Shown here piece by piece: positions 36,175 through 46,129 of a stretch of DNA of 54,729 nt. Under the pieces are notes generated by a model. The model did no database searches, had not been told where the DNA came from, and saw nothing but the letters and a program-made list of their open reading frames with translations. This stretch comes from Longimicrobiaceae bacterium (GTDB lineage Bacteria > Gemmatimonadota > Gemmatimonadetes > Longimicrobiales > Longimicrobiaceae): positions 1 to 54,729 of the forward strand of contig JAUJOM010000027.1 in NCBI GenBank assembly GCA_030447645.1, in the 5' to 3' direction. A program made the translations under genes and the position numbers. The number at the start of each line of letters is the position of its first letter. Position 1 is the stretch's first letter.

Positions 36175-39021
36175 CCACAGGAGGAGACCACCTCAAGGGA
36201 AGGCGTACGGTGAACGTACTCCCCTCGCCCGGGGCGCTGCGAATCGTCACGCTTCCTCCCAGCATCTCTACGAGCCGCCGGGTCACCGCGAGTCCGAGGC
36301 CGGTGCCACCCACAGTGCGCGTGATGGTGTGCTCCACCTGCTGAAACGGCTCCCACACCCGCTCCAGGTGCTCGGGCGGAATCCCGATGCCGGTGTCACG
36401 GACCTCCAGCATGATCTGGTCGGCGTCGTAGCACACCGCCAGCTCCACCGAGCCGCGCTCGGTGAACTTGATGGCATTGCCGAGCAGGTTCAGCAGGATC
36501 TGGCGTACCTTGCGCGCATCGGTACTCCTTTCAGGTAGAGCATCGGGAACGTCCAGGCGAAACTCCAATCCTTGGCACGCGCAAGCGGCTCGGCAAGTGT
36601 GGTCACGTTGTCCAGCAACTCCGCCCAGTCGACGGGTGCGGCGTGCACCTCTTCCTTGCCGGCCTCCATGCGGCTGAACGTAAGGATCTCCTCGATCACC
36701 TCGAGCAGATGCTGGGCCGCGGCCTGTACGCGGCCCACCTGGCGAGCCGCCCTGGGTGGGATCGACTCCGGCACGCCGAGACGGAGCAGGTCGGAGTAGC
36801 CGAGAATCGCGTTGAGGGGGGTGCGAAGCTCATGACTCATCACAGCGAGGAAATCCGACTTGGCGCGGTTCGCAGCCTGGGACTCTTCAAGCAAGCGGAG
36901 GTTTTCCACCGCCACGGAGGCCATCTGCGCAAGCTGAGCCAGAATTGCCTCGTCCGCGTCGCTGAACTCACCCCCTGCTTGTCGGATAGCTGCAGTGCAC
37001 CCAGCTCGCGGCCATCCCGGTCCGCGAGGGGAGCCACGAGCATCCTCTGCTCTGCCAGGTCGCCAGCCTCAGGGGCAGGATGATGTGGAGCAAGGCTCGC
37101 TTTCGCCTGCGCGGCTCCGATCAACAGTCGCGACTGCTCAGTTACCAGCTCCACCACCTCCTCCACCGAGCGCGCCGAGTTGATCGCCAGGGAGGCGTCC
37201 GTCAATCCCTCGAAGTTGGGTGGCGCGCCGCTGTGTGGTGCGAAGAGCATCCTGCGCCTCGCCATACAGGCGGGCGTTATCCACCGCTACGGCGGTACGG
37301 CGTGCCAGCTCTTCCGCAAACGCGAGGTCCTTGTCGTCATAGCGTCGCCCTGGAGCGGATGACAGCAGACTGATTACGGCTACCCCTTCTCCACGCACCA
37401 CCACCGGAACAAAGATGGCGGAGCGCACGCCCAGCTCACGGAGCATGCCCCGATGATCCGCGTCCCCGGCAATCTCGTCATACAGGGTGTCGGGGATCTC
37501 GGGCACCAGGATCGAGGCGCGCGTGCGCAGGGCCCGCAGCATCGGGTGTGGCCAATCCGGGTCGACGGGATAGCGACGATCGATCTCCCGGAGAAGCTCC
37601 TGCTTGCCGGGGTCCGCATGAATCAGCTCGACGCGAGCTGTGAAGCCCCGGTCATTCACCACGTCCACGACGCAGTAGTCCGCCAGCACCGGCACCGTCA
37701 GGCGCGCCACGGCCGCAAGGATGGCGTGGCGGTCCAGCGAGCCGGTGATGGCGTCGCCGGTCTCCGCCAGCAACCGTCGCCGCTGCTCGGCGCGGATTCG
37801 GTGCGTGATGTCGCTGAAGCTCGCCACCACGCCGGCGATGCTGCCATGGTCACCCGCGAGCGGGGCGGCGTTGATCCGCAAAACGACCCATTCGCCAGTC
37901 GGGAACTCGATTCCCATCGCACTGCCGTACACCGGCTCACCACTGGCGAACACGCGCGCGATGGGCAGCTCGTCCGGCGCCAGCGGTACGCCCGAGGGCG
38001 TCCGATATCTCCAGCGAGCGTCGTCATACGTGTGTCCCACGATCCGGCTTGCAGCCACTCTCAGGATGCGCTCGGCTACCGGGTTGGCGAAGGTGATGCG
38101 TCGGTCCGCACCGATAATCAACAACCCATCCGCCACTGTTTCCAGGGTGCGGGTAAGTCGCTCGCGGGTTTGCTCCAGCTCAAGTGCTGCTCGCTTGTCC
38201 TCAGTGATGTCCTGCAAGAACAGGGAAACGCCCTCCGGGGACGGGTACGCATGTACCTGAAACCAGGTATCCAGCGCGGAATAAAACTCCTCGTACACGA
38301 CCACCGTCTGCTCCGCAACGGCCCGGTGCAGCTCCCGGTGGCTGATTCCGTCGGCGGCGGGAAACACATCCCACATGCAGCGGCCGATCATCTCCTCCGG
38401 CTTTCGTCCCAGGAGCTGCGCCGCCCGCCCGTTCATGTAGGTGAGGCGCCAGCCGGGATCCAGCGCCACAAAGGCATCGGTGATGCTTTCCAGGATCTGG
38501 GCGGCCTCCCGCTGCGCCGAGCGGCGGGTCTCGATCTCCGCAACCGCGATGCAGGCCAGGTCACTCACCCCCTCGATCTGCTCCGGGGTCCAGGCACGAG
38601 GTTGAAAGTCGAGCACGCAAAGGGTCCCGAGCACATGCCCGTCCCCCATGAGCAGCGGTATTCCCAGATACGCCTGCACACCGCGCCGGGACACGGCCAT
38701 GTCCGAGCCGACCAGCCGGTGCATGCGTGCGTCTTCCACGATCAGCGGTTCCCCCAGGACAACCGCATACCTGCAAAGCGATTCTTCCAGCGAAACGGCC
38801 ACGTTGGGGAGGTAGCTTCCCGCGGGAGCGCACACGCTCTTGCACACCTGATCGTGCGCACCCACTACGGAGAGCAGGGAGACCGGCGCGCCCGTGAGCC
38901 GGGTGGCCATGCGAGTCAGGCGGTCGAATGTCTCCTCGACGAGACCATCGAGCAGGCCAACTCCCTGCAGCGCAGCTACCCGGTTGGGGTCCGCGAGCGT
39001 CGCGACGAAGTCTAACGGCAT
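36167..39021 (-). CDS. Large multi-GAF/PAS sensor histidine kinase, frameshifted
   Basis: About 950 residues over four frames. Order: GAF (MATRLTGAPVSLLSVVG...), PAS (ITDAFVALDPGWRLTYMNGR), PAS (TVADGLLIIGADRRITFANP), GAF (VPVLADYCVVDVVNDRGFTA), a second GAF-like piece after a shift near 37190 (EEVVELVTEQSRLLIGAAQA), DHp with MSHELRTPLNAILGYSDLLR after one near 36930, and HATPase ([26 protein letters not shown]) after one near 36570. ATG 39021 is preferred to 39060. No transmembrane segment, so it senses cytoplasmic signals such as redox state or small ligands. Breaks are all in the second third; the first 1.8 kb is clean. Confidence 0.83.
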
Positions 39022-39200
39022 ACGCAATCGGGGGAGCAGGACGCGTGCCCGCGAATGCACATTGCCGCGCTTCCAGGGCAGGCGCCTGACGAGTTTCTCA
39101 AGGCAGCGTTAGTTCCAGCAGCCACGCATTGGGACATTACCTGGAGAGGAGAGCCATGCCAAAGCAAGATCTCTTGCCGTAAGCGCAGCGTGTAGCAATC

Positions 39201-40058
39201 TTGACGGGCGTGATTCCCGTGCCGCGGACCTCTGATGGCCCCAGCCGCGCATCCTCGTTGTGCGACAATTGCGCAGCGGAGCTGAGGGGCCCCTTCTGCC
39301 ATCAGTGTGGGCAGGCGGTGCGCTCGCCTCTGGAGTCGGGCCGCTCCTTCTTGGGCGATGCTGCGGCCAGCATCGCTGACCTTGATTCCCGAGCCCTGCG
39401 AAGCGCCGCATTGCTCGTCACGCGCCCAGGTGCTCTGACTGCGGAGTACCTCCAGGGGCGACGGGTCCGCTATACGGCGCCGCTGCAGGTCTACCTTGCT
39501 GCGGTGGCCCTCTTCTTTCTCGTAAATGCGTACCGGCCCTTCGTCACCTTCGACCCGGCGACACGTCGGATCACGAGTTCTCTCAATGCTGCGGGGGTCA
39601 GCGGGAACTTGTCAAAGTCGGAGCTTACCCGTTTGGAAAGGCGCGGCATTTCGCTCGAGGTATTCCAAGAGCGTTTTTCGGGGGCAGTCACCGGGTACCT
39701 GCCGACGTTCCTGATCGGCTCGGTACTTTTGTTCGCGCTCGTACTCGCCCTCTTCTTCCGCCGGCAGCCCCGCCGGTATCTTGCCCACACCATTTTCGCG
39801 CTTCACTGGACGGCGTTCTACCTGCTGCTCATGATGCTCGACCGGCTACTCCCGCAGCGGCAAGGAGGCCCCGGTCCCGTAGGGGTAGTCCTTGCCCTTA
39901 CCGCGCTCGGATATCTGGTGCTGGCACTCAAGCGCGTCTATGGACAGCCGTGGCTCGCCACCTTCGGCAAAGCAGTTGGCCTTTACCTCGTGTTCCAGAC
40001 TGTGCTGATCGCCTGGATGCTCTCCGCCGTTGCTATCGCGTTCGCCATCGCTCTCTGA
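39201..40058 (+). CDS. DUF3667-like zinc-ribbon membrane protein
   Basis: About 285 residues. An N-terminal zinc ribbon (CDNCAAELRGPFCHQCGQ) is followed by VTRPGALTAEYLQGRRVRYT and ALFFLVNAYRP, then several transmembrane helices (LIGSVLLFALVLALFFR, TIFALHWTAFYLLLMML, GVVLALTALGYLVLAL). This is the DUF3667 layout; function is unknown in the family. The start is unclear: TTG 39201, GTG 39210 or GTG 39219, none with a good ribosome binding site. Just upstream (39156-39182) is an 8-codon frame with a strong ribosome binding site in the same phase, which might be an upstream ORF. The gene converges on the ECF sigma gene across a terminator. Confidence 0.8.
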   Translation: MTGVIPVPRTSDGPSRASSLCDNCAAELRGPFCHQCGQAVRSPLESGRSFLGDAAASIADLDSRALRSAALLVTRPGALTAEYLQGRRVRYTAPLQVYLAAVALFFLVNAYRPFVTFDPATRRITSSLNAAGVSGNLSKSELTRLERRGISLEVFQERFSGAVTGYLPTFLIGSVLLFALVLALFFRRQPRRYLAHTIFALHWTAFYLLLMMLDRLLPQRQGGPGPVGVVLALTALGYLVLALKRVYGQPWLATFGKAVGLYLVFQTVLIAWMLSAVAIAFAIAL

Positions 40059-40102
40059 GGATTTCAGGCGCGCCCAGCAGGTGGAACGCTCTTGAATACG
40101 AC

Positions 40103-40134
40103 GGCGGCCCACCCCCGGGTGAAGGCGGGCCGCC
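40103..40134. terminator. Bidirectional intrinsic-type terminator
   Basis: GGCGGCCC (40103-40110) pairs with GGGCCGCC (40127-40134), with a GC-rich loop holding CCCGGG. It lies between the convergent DUF3667 and ECF sigma genes and has no long U-run, so termination may be partly Rho-assisted. Confidence 0.55.
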
Positions 40135-40156
40135 GCACATTCATCCTGAACCCGGA

Positions 40157-40765
40157 TCAGACGGGCACCGGCAGCAGTGTGCGGAAGGAGTTCCGTGCCC
40201 GGTTGAGCCGGCTCTTCACCGTGCCTACCGGAATGCCGATCTGCTCGGCGATCTCTTCATAGGTGAAGTCATCTACCTCGCGCATCACGAACGGAATGCG
40301 GTGATGGGCGTCCATCCGGTCGATGGCCACGTCGATCGCTTCACGAAGCTCGCTCCGGTACGCTTCGCGCTCCGGGTCCGCCCCACCGGACGGAAACTCC
40401 AGCGGCCGGGCCGGGGCGCCGGATGCGGACGCTTCGGGGCGCAGCTCCGAAAACGCGGTTTCGCGCCGGCGCGAACGGTTGCGGAACTCGTTCTTGAGCA
40501 GGTTGTTCGCGATCGTGTGAATCCACGTCGAAAACTTGCGGCTCGGATCATAGCTGTCCCGCGCCCGGTGAATACGCAGAAACGTATCCTGCGTCAGGTC
40601 CTGCACCCGCTCCTCGTCGTGCAGGCGCTTGCGTAGAAAGCCCTGAATGCGGGGCTGATAACGGCCTACGAGCAACCGAAAGCTTGCTTCATCGCCGTCT
40701 GTATAACGCTGGAACAGCTGCTCGTCGGACACGTCAAGATCAAGTCGGTCGAGAGTCGTATTCAT
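40157..40765 (-). CDS. ECF-family sigma-70 factor, leaderless mRNA
   Basis: A 202-residue extracytoplasmic-function sigma factor. Region 2 spans FRLLVGRYQPRIQGFLRKRL and DLTQDTFLRIHRARDSYDP (core and -10 contact), and region 4 includes HHRIPFVMREVDDFTYEEIA followed by EQIGIPVGTVKSRLNRARNS, the -35 binding helix-turn-helix. A basic linker (RNRSRRRET) joins them. No anti-sigma factor gene is coupled to it here. The ATG at 40765 coincides with the predicted transcription start, so the mRNA seems leaderless. The target regulon is unknown. Confidence 0.9.
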   Translation of the reverse strand: MNTTLDRLDLDVSDEQLFQRYTDGDEASFRLLVGRYQPRIQGFLRKRLHDEERVQDLTQDTFLRIHRARDSYDPSRKFSTWIHTIANNLLKNEFRNRSRRRETAFSELRPEASASGAPARPLEFPSGGADPEREAYRSELREAIDVAIDRMDAHHRIPFVMREVDDFTYEEIAEQIGIPVGTVKSRLNRARNSFRTLLPVPV

Positions 40766-40771
40766 GCTACG

Positions 40772-40800
40772 AATATAACGATTCCCGCCGCAAATGTCGA
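40772..40800 (-). promoter_or_regulatory. Promoter giving a leaderless mRNA (ECF sigma gene)
   Basis: TCGACA (40800-40795) and TATATT (40777-40772) with 17 bases between; transcription should begin about seven bases on, at the ATG (40765). Strong housekeeping-type promoter. Confidence 0.75.
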
Positions 40801-40838
40801 GAGAAACGCATGGCGTAAATTACCCCCGGGCAACGGGT

Positions 40839-41963
40839 TTACAGAACGCGGCGCCGTCCCCTCTCCACATTGAGCAAAGCGAATACCAGAGAGCCCAAAC
40901 CCAGCTGCAGATAAAAGGTGAAGAAGCGCCACCCCGCCGTCGCCAAGCCGATGATGCTGGCTGGGATAAGCGCGGAATACACCAAGTAGAACGCGGCTTC
41001 CGCGCCGCCCGAAGCACCGGGTGTAGGAATGAACATCATTGCTGTGAAGACTACCCACTGAAGAAGGAAAAAAAGCACCGGATCTGTCGGTGCGCCCAGA
41101 AAAGCCACCAACGCAGTAGCCACTGAATAGCGACACGTCCACTGAATCGCACCGAGCAACCAGGTGGCTACAAAGCGCAGCTTTCCCCGCCGGATCACTA
41201 GTGCATACACCCCCTTCGCGTCACGCCAGGTGCGCCGCGCACGGTGCCTGATCCGCACGTAGCCCCACAGCGTCCCCCGCTGAACACGTCGCCCGAACCA
41301 GCCGGTGAAAACCATACGGAGCAGCAGCAACACCCCTACCAGCAGCATGACTCCAACGAGCAGCGGGCGGGTTGCGTCCGTCTGGAACTGCTCCGCGATC
41401 TCACCAAAGATCGGCAACTCACCAGCGCCGGACCAGACGAACGCAACGGGCAGCGCGATGGCGAAGAACAGGGTGTCTTCCAGATAAGCCAGGGTGAATA
41501 TGGACCCGGCCGCCCCGGCGGGAACCCCCCGCTGGACGAGCATCCCCCAGCGAATCACTTCTCCGCCGGTGGAGGTGGGAAGCAGCGATGACGCAACGTC
41601 CGACCCGAGCACGATCCGCAGCGCCTCACGGAGGGACAACCTGTAACCGATGAAGCGGGTCCAGATCATCAATCGGAACGCATTGGTAAACCAGGGGATC
41701 AATCCCAGTACGACGGCGATTGCGAGGTACTGCCACGAAAAGGACGCGAGTGCAGCAAATGTCCCGCGGTCCGTCGTGTACAGAGTAAATACGACGTTAC
41801 CCAGTACCCCTAGCGGTACAACGATCAGCGCGGTACGAAGCAGCCGATTGAAGCTGAGGGCCCGCCTCGACTCAGGCTCCAGCACCAATGCGCCTAACCC
41901 TTCTTCTGAGCCGATCGGCGGACGCATCACCCAGGTATCAGAGCAGTCGCGTGAAATGGACAA
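40839..41963 (-). CDS. Flippase-like membrane protein (lysylphosphatidylglycerol synthase TM family)
   Basis: A 374-residue integral membrane protein with 7-9 helices and the family pattern DVASSLLPTSTGGEVIRWGM early and AMMFIPTPGASGGAEAAFYL late (the Pro-Gly-Gly-Glu motif). Relatives are flippase or lipid-transfer proteins such as the N-terminal part of MprF. As the last gene of the sphingolipid and glycosyltransferase stretch, it may flip or export the glycolipid product; this is an inference from position. ATG 41963, or in-frame ATG 41927 if the first 12 residues are not translated. Confidence 0.82.
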   Translation of the reverse strand: MSISRDCSDTWVMRPPIGSEEGLGALVLEPESRRALSFNRLLRTALIVVPLGVLGNVVFTLYTTDRGTFAALASFSWQYLAIAVVLGLIPWFTNAFRLMIWTRFIGYRLSLREALRIVLGSDVASSLLPTSTGGEVIRWGMLVQRGVPAGAAGSIFTLAYLEDTLFFAIALPVAFVWSGAGELPIFGEIAEQFQTDATRPLLVGVMLLVGVLLLLRMVFTGWFGRRVQRGTLWGYVRIRHRARRTWRDAKGVYALVIRRGKLRFVATWLLGAIQWTCRYSVATALVAFLGAPTDPVLFFLLQWVVFTAMMFIPTPGASGGAEAAFYLVYSALIPASIIGLATAGWRFFTFYLQLGLGSLVFALLNVERGRRRVL

Positions 41964-41972
41964 ACAGGGGTT

Positions 41973-42671
41973 TCAAGTCCGCTCGTATACATAAAAATCA
42001 GCGAATGACCCGGTCCGCAGATCACCCCTGAATGGAAATGGATTTGCAATTTTCGTTCGGAGCTGCCAGTGCGGCAACTGATCGTTGATCCATGCTGAAA
42101 AACGGCGATGCCTTACATGAACAGCCAGGGACGATTCATCGGTATCGCTGCTGTAGACGACCACGAATCGGGCTGCCGAAGAAAACAGATGGACCATGTA
42201 AAGCTGAAAGACTTTGTCATCCACCAGATGGTATAAGACATCCAGGGACAGCGCCAACTCCGCCTTGTATGTGCCGTGCCGATCAACGAAACAATCAGGA
42301 TCATACAGAAAGAAGCTCTTGGTTGGGTCATCCTTGAAACGCTCCATGCTGCGCATGAGAGCAACCCGGGAAACATCCAGGCCCGTATAGGCCGGGTAAT
42401 CCGACAGCAGCAACTGAGCACCATCGCCACACCCAAATTCAACTACAGAGCGGATCCGCTCTTCCCGGACAAACGTATTTACCACATCCGCCTTGAAGGC
42501 GGCGAGTTCACCATACGAACCGGCTCCCGAGTTGCCACCACCAGCATACCGAGACTCCCAGTACCGGGTTTCCGAGAATACCACCTGCCGGAACAACCCG
42601 ACAGCGCCTTTGGCCAGGACTCCGATGACGGGAATGCCCGTAACGATCTTCTCAATCTTTGTCTTCGTCAT
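41973..42671 (-). CDS. SAM-dependent class I methyltransferase
   Basis: A 232-residue protein with the SAM-binding glycine loop VVEFGCGDGAQLLL and downstream strands TGLDVSRVAL and ALSLDVLYHLVD, as in class I methyltransferases. The start ATG 42671 overlaps the end of the glycosyltransferase upstream by 20 bases. Part of the glycolipid gene group; it could methylate a sugar or the lipid head, but the acceptor is unknown. Frame intact. Confidence 0.85.
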   Translation of the reverse strand: MTKTKIEKIVTGIPVIGVLAKGAVGLFRQVVFSETRYWESRYAGGGNSGAGSYGELAAFKADVVNTFVREERIRSVVEFGCGDGAQLLLSDYPAYTGLDVSRVALMRSMERFKDDPTKSFFLYDPDCFVDRHGTYKAELALSLDVLYHLVDDKVFQLYMVHLFSSAARFVVVYSSDTDESSLAVHVRHRRFSAWINDQLPHWQLRTKIANPFPFRGDLRTGSFADFYVYERT

Positions 42672-43824
42672 TTTTACCGTGGTCTACCCGCTCGGCCATG
42701 GATCTGAATACCCGGAGGTATTGATCTGCTATGACTGACCAGGAAAAGGTTTTCTCTACCAGGCGTGCTGCCTGATCGGACATGACGCCGAGCGCCTCGG
42801 GCTGGCGGTAGTACTGCGTAATTACGCTTGCGAATGCTCCGGCGTCTCCGCTCGCGACGAGGTGGCCATTTTCTCCTTCATGGATCACATCCTGAATCCC
42901 TTCCAAGCGAGCCGCTACCGTGGGTAGCCTGGAGAGACCCGCTTCGAGCATGACGATGCCGAAACCCTCCATGTCGCCGGGAACCGATAGGTTGGGCATG
43001 ACGAACAGATCCGCCCCGCGGTATAGGCTCAGGAGTGCATCATCCGATATCCGGCCCAGGAGGCGGACACGGCCTTCGAGGCGGTGCTGCTCCACCGCGC
43101 TCCTCACAGCTTCCGTGGATGGCCCCTCGCCCGCCAGCCAGTAGTGAACACCAGGGGGAGCAATGGCATTACGTGCTCAACGAACCAGGCAAAACCCTTC
43201 CGCTCCACGTGTCGACCCGCACTGCATAGCAAGAGTGCGTCATCCGGGAGCGGCGTGGCAGGGTCGCCGAGTGTTTCAAGCAGGGCACGTCGCATGGAAG
43301 CATGGTCATCAGGCGGCGGAAACCTTTGGGGATCCACACCGCAGGGAATAACGTGCAACTTTTCCTCCGGAAGACCGCGGGCCAGGCATTCCGATCCGGT
43401 TGCGCGGCTATTCGCGAGCACCAGATCTAGCGCGCTCAGCACCCGGGGTACGAAGAGTTGATAGGGGGGAACGGGAGAACTACATCCAGGCCGTGCGCGA
43501 CTGCGGCCGTCCGTGCCCCCAAAGCCTTCACCTTGCGGTGCAGCGGGACGGCTAGAGCGGCCGTAACCAGAGAAGAAAAAAGCACTACGTCAATTTTTTC
43601 CTTCTCGACTATCCGGGGAATCTGCCGCAACAGGCGAATTCCGAACGGAACCATACGTACATGGGTCCACCGCCAAGAGGTACGGAGCAGCAGCGAGGAA
43701 AGCTGTACCTCCGGATGTCTGGTCAAGGCGGCATGAAGCTCCGTGGCCATACGCTGCATGCCCCCGACATTGTCGAGTGGGCGCCCAGGTGGGGAAACGA
43801 GTGTGAAACGTAGAGGAGGCGCAA
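42652..43824 (-). CDS. GT4-family glycosyltransferase, frameshifted
   Basis: Reassembled from three frames into a GT-B glycosyltransferase of about 390 residues. With one base restored at a CCCC run near 43793 the N-terminus reads LRLLYVSHSFPPPGRPLDNV, a classic GT4 opening, from TTG 43824. Later pieces: DLVLANSRATGSECLARGLP, AGRHVERKGFAWFVEHV, and the sugar-nucleotide site EGFGIVMLEAGLSRLP with the EX7E-like pattern. Breaks are near 43793, 43440 and 43106. It follows directly after the other GT4 gene and precedes a methyltransferase. Probable role: adding a sugar to the sphingolipid; donor unknown. Confidence 0.75.
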
Positions 43825-43830
43825 CTTGGC

Positions 43831-44950
43831 TCAGGGTGCGCCGGTAGCAATCACCCGCGCGTAGCTTTCCAGCAGTCGCCCATTGATGGCTTCCCACCCT
43901 TTCGCGCTCGGCGGCCGCTCGCGCCGCCTCGCCCATCGCGCGGCGCCGCTCCGGATCGGCGAGCAGCTCATCCACACAGCGCGCGAAGTCCGCCGGGTCG
44001 TTCGGGCGGGCGACCAGCCCGGTGACACCACCATCGGCCAGGTCCGGAGGCCCACCGCGGTCGGCTACCACGGCTGGGAGCCCGGAGGCGAATCCCTCCA
44101 GCACCACGTTCCCAAAGGTTTCAGTAGTAGAGGGGAAGACGAAGACGTCCGCCGATGCAAACCACCGAGCCAGCATCTCGCCGCTCTGATGACCCGCGAA
44201 GTACGCATCCGGGAGCGCGGCCTCCAGCTCGGCCCGCATCGGCCCGTCGCCTACCAGCACCAGGCGGTGCGCGTGTTTGATCTGCTGGTGAATGCGGACT
44301 AGATCCACCAGATCTTTTCGCGGACCAGACGGCCCACAAAAGGAGCAGCGGTGTATCGCCCTGGGCGCCGGTAGCAGCGCGCAGGGCAGGATCACGACGC
44401 CGGGGATGGAAGCGCTGCAGGTCGATTCCCGCGACCACAGCTGCACTCCATGGATGCCTCGCCGTTGCAGCTGCCGCACGGTGCTGTGTGAGGGGGCGTA
44501 CGTGGCACGGCAGCGGTTATAAAACCTGCGCAGCATGTCCCACCCAAACCCTTCCAGTGGGCGGACGTGGTAGTAGCGAAAGTACGAAACAAAGTCCGTG
44601 TGGAAGCTCGCCACCACCGGAATACCTCGTTTGGCTCCATAGCTCTGCGCCCAAACCGCCATGGGGGTAGGGCTCACCACGTGAATCAGATCCGGAGGGT
44701 CCTGGTCCAGCAGCTGGGCAAGCCCATGTCCCCAGGGCAGGCTGACCCGGTAATCACGGTACAGGGGAAAGGCTACGGAACGCACCCGCCGTACCCGATC
44801 CGCCCAGGATATATCGGGCCCCGGCTTCAGGGGCGCGAAGATCCGAAAGTCTACACCCTGCCGCTCCAGCGTCGCGAAGAGCCGGGCGAGCGTAAGCGAT
44901 ACACCGTCAACGTGGGGAAGAATGCTTTCGGTGAAGTAGGCAATCTTCAT
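43831..44950 (-). CDS. GT4-family glycosyltransferase (MgtA/PimB-like), frameshifted
   Basis: About 370 residues. N-terminal domain MKIAYFTESILPHVDGVSLT, SFHTDFVSYFRYYHV; C-terminal domain LVLVGDGPMRAELEAALPDA, ADVFVFPSTTETFGNVVLEG and GLPAVVADRGGPPDLA, typical of alpha-mannosyl- or hexosyltransferases acting on lipids. Two nearby shifts around 44330-44440 and one near 43895 break it; the raw reading continues into the next glycosyltransferase as a false fusion. The end is at 43831, seven bases inside the start region of the second glycosyltransferase. Two successive GT4 enzymes next to ceramide-type genes suggest a diglycosyl sphingolipid. Confidence 0.78.
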
Positions 44951-44992
44951 GGCGCCAGCAGCAGTGCCGGGTCGTTCATCGGCCCAGCCGCA

Positions 44993-46129
44993 CTAGGTGG
45001 CAAGCTCGCGCTCGTAGATCCGGTACCGCTTGTACGCTTCAGCGCCCATCTTTTCCAGCGGCCGGCGCATCTCCCAGTTGTCTTCCAGGATCCACGAGGC
45101 CTCCGCCGTGCGGTAACCCAGCGGGGCGCCCACCTGGAAGGTGTGCAGGTACAGGGCGGCACCGAGACCACTCTTTTGAAAGCCAGGCTTCAAACCCAGA
45201 GTAATCACGCGCAGGCTATCGATCCGGCGGCGATGCCAGTGAAAGCGGAAGATCCCGAAGGGGAAGAGCCGTCCATCCGGCAGGTGGCGAAGCGCCTGGT
45301 TGAGGTTGGGAAGGGCGAGGGAAAAGCCGACGGGTTCTCCGTCTACTTCCACAAACAGGCAGAGGCGGGGGTCCACGACCGGGCGGAGATCTTTTGCCAT
45401 GTGCTCGATCTCTTCCCCAGTCATCGGCACGAAGCCCCAGTTCCGCTCCCAGGCTGAGTTGTAGATGCGTTGGATGGTAGCCACCTCTTCCGCAAAGCGG
45501 CGCATGTCCAGAAACCGAACGGTTGCCCCGTGCCGCGCGAGGATCGGCTCCATTCTGCGCACCGCCCGCTCCAGCGGGATGTGATTATCCACCCAGTAAG
45601 CAAGGAGGTCCTTGGCCTTTGTCAGACCTGTACCTTCCAGCAGCTGCCCGTAGAAAGGGGGGTTGTGCGTCATCATCACCATTGGCGGGGTGTCGAACCC
45701 CTCGACCAGTACTCCGGGCGAGGATGCCTCCTCGTTGGTCGAAAGGTTCATCGGCCCCATGAGCCGCTGCATCCCCCGCTCTCTGAGCCAGGCAGCGGCC
45801 GCATCAACCAGGGAGCGTGCCGTTTCGGGATTGTTCTCCGATTCGAAGAGGCCGAAAAAGCCCGTCTGCTCATCGTGGAACTCATTGTGGCGGTGATTCA
45901 CGACAGCCGCGATGCGCCCCACCGCCTGCCCATCCCGCTCTGCGAGCCAGTAGGCTACGTCCGCGTGCTGGTGGAAGGGGTGCTTGCTCCGGTTCAGCAG
46001 CGTGGCGAGTGACATCCGGAGCGGCGGTACCCATACGGGGTCACCGCCGTTGACGCGCCAGGCGACATCCAGAAAGGGACCGAGAGATGCGCCGGGTGGA
46101 ATTTCCCGAACGCGAACCGGCGAGGGCAC
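44993..46129 (-). CDS. GNAT-fold acyltransferase, candidate bacterial ceramide synthase
   Basis: A 378-residue protein with GNAT-like elements: VGRIAAVVNHRHNEFHDEQT, the Asn-rich GPMNLSTNEEASSPGVLVEG, and a second half with ITLGLKPGFQKSGLGAALYL like an acyl-CoA site. In Caulobacter, ceramide is made by serine palmitoyltransferase, a GNAT-type N-acyltransferase (bCerS) and a reductase (CerR). Here it directly follows the SPT-like gene (TAA stop then GTG start) and an NAD-dependent reductase gene precedes both, matching that set. I infer the ceramide synthase role from context and fold; the start is GTG 46129. Confidence 0.72.
   Translation of the reverse strand: MPSPVRVREIPPGASLGPFLDVAWRVNGGDPVWVPPLRMSLATLLNRSKHPFHQHADVAYWLAERDGQAVGRIAAVVNHRHNEFHDEQTGFFGLFESENNPETARSLVDAAAAWLRERGMQRLMGPMNLSTNEEASSPGVLVEGFDTPPMVMMTHNPPFYGQLLEGTGLTKAKDLLAYWVDNHIPLERAVRRMEPILARHGATVRFLDMRRFAEEVATIQRIYNSAWERNWGFVPMTGEEIEHMAKDLRPVVDPRLCLFVEVDGEPVGFSLALPNLNQALRHLPDGRLFPFGIFRFHWHRRRIDSLRVITLGLKPGFQKSGLGAALYLHTFQVGAPLGYRTAEASWILEDNWEMRRPLEKMGAEAYKRYRIYERELAT

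Noticed and set aside
43436..44950. 504-residue 'double' glycosyltransferase reading
   Set aside because: It is the tail of one GT4 gene joined to the head of the next by frameshifts; each has its own start and stop in the expected places.
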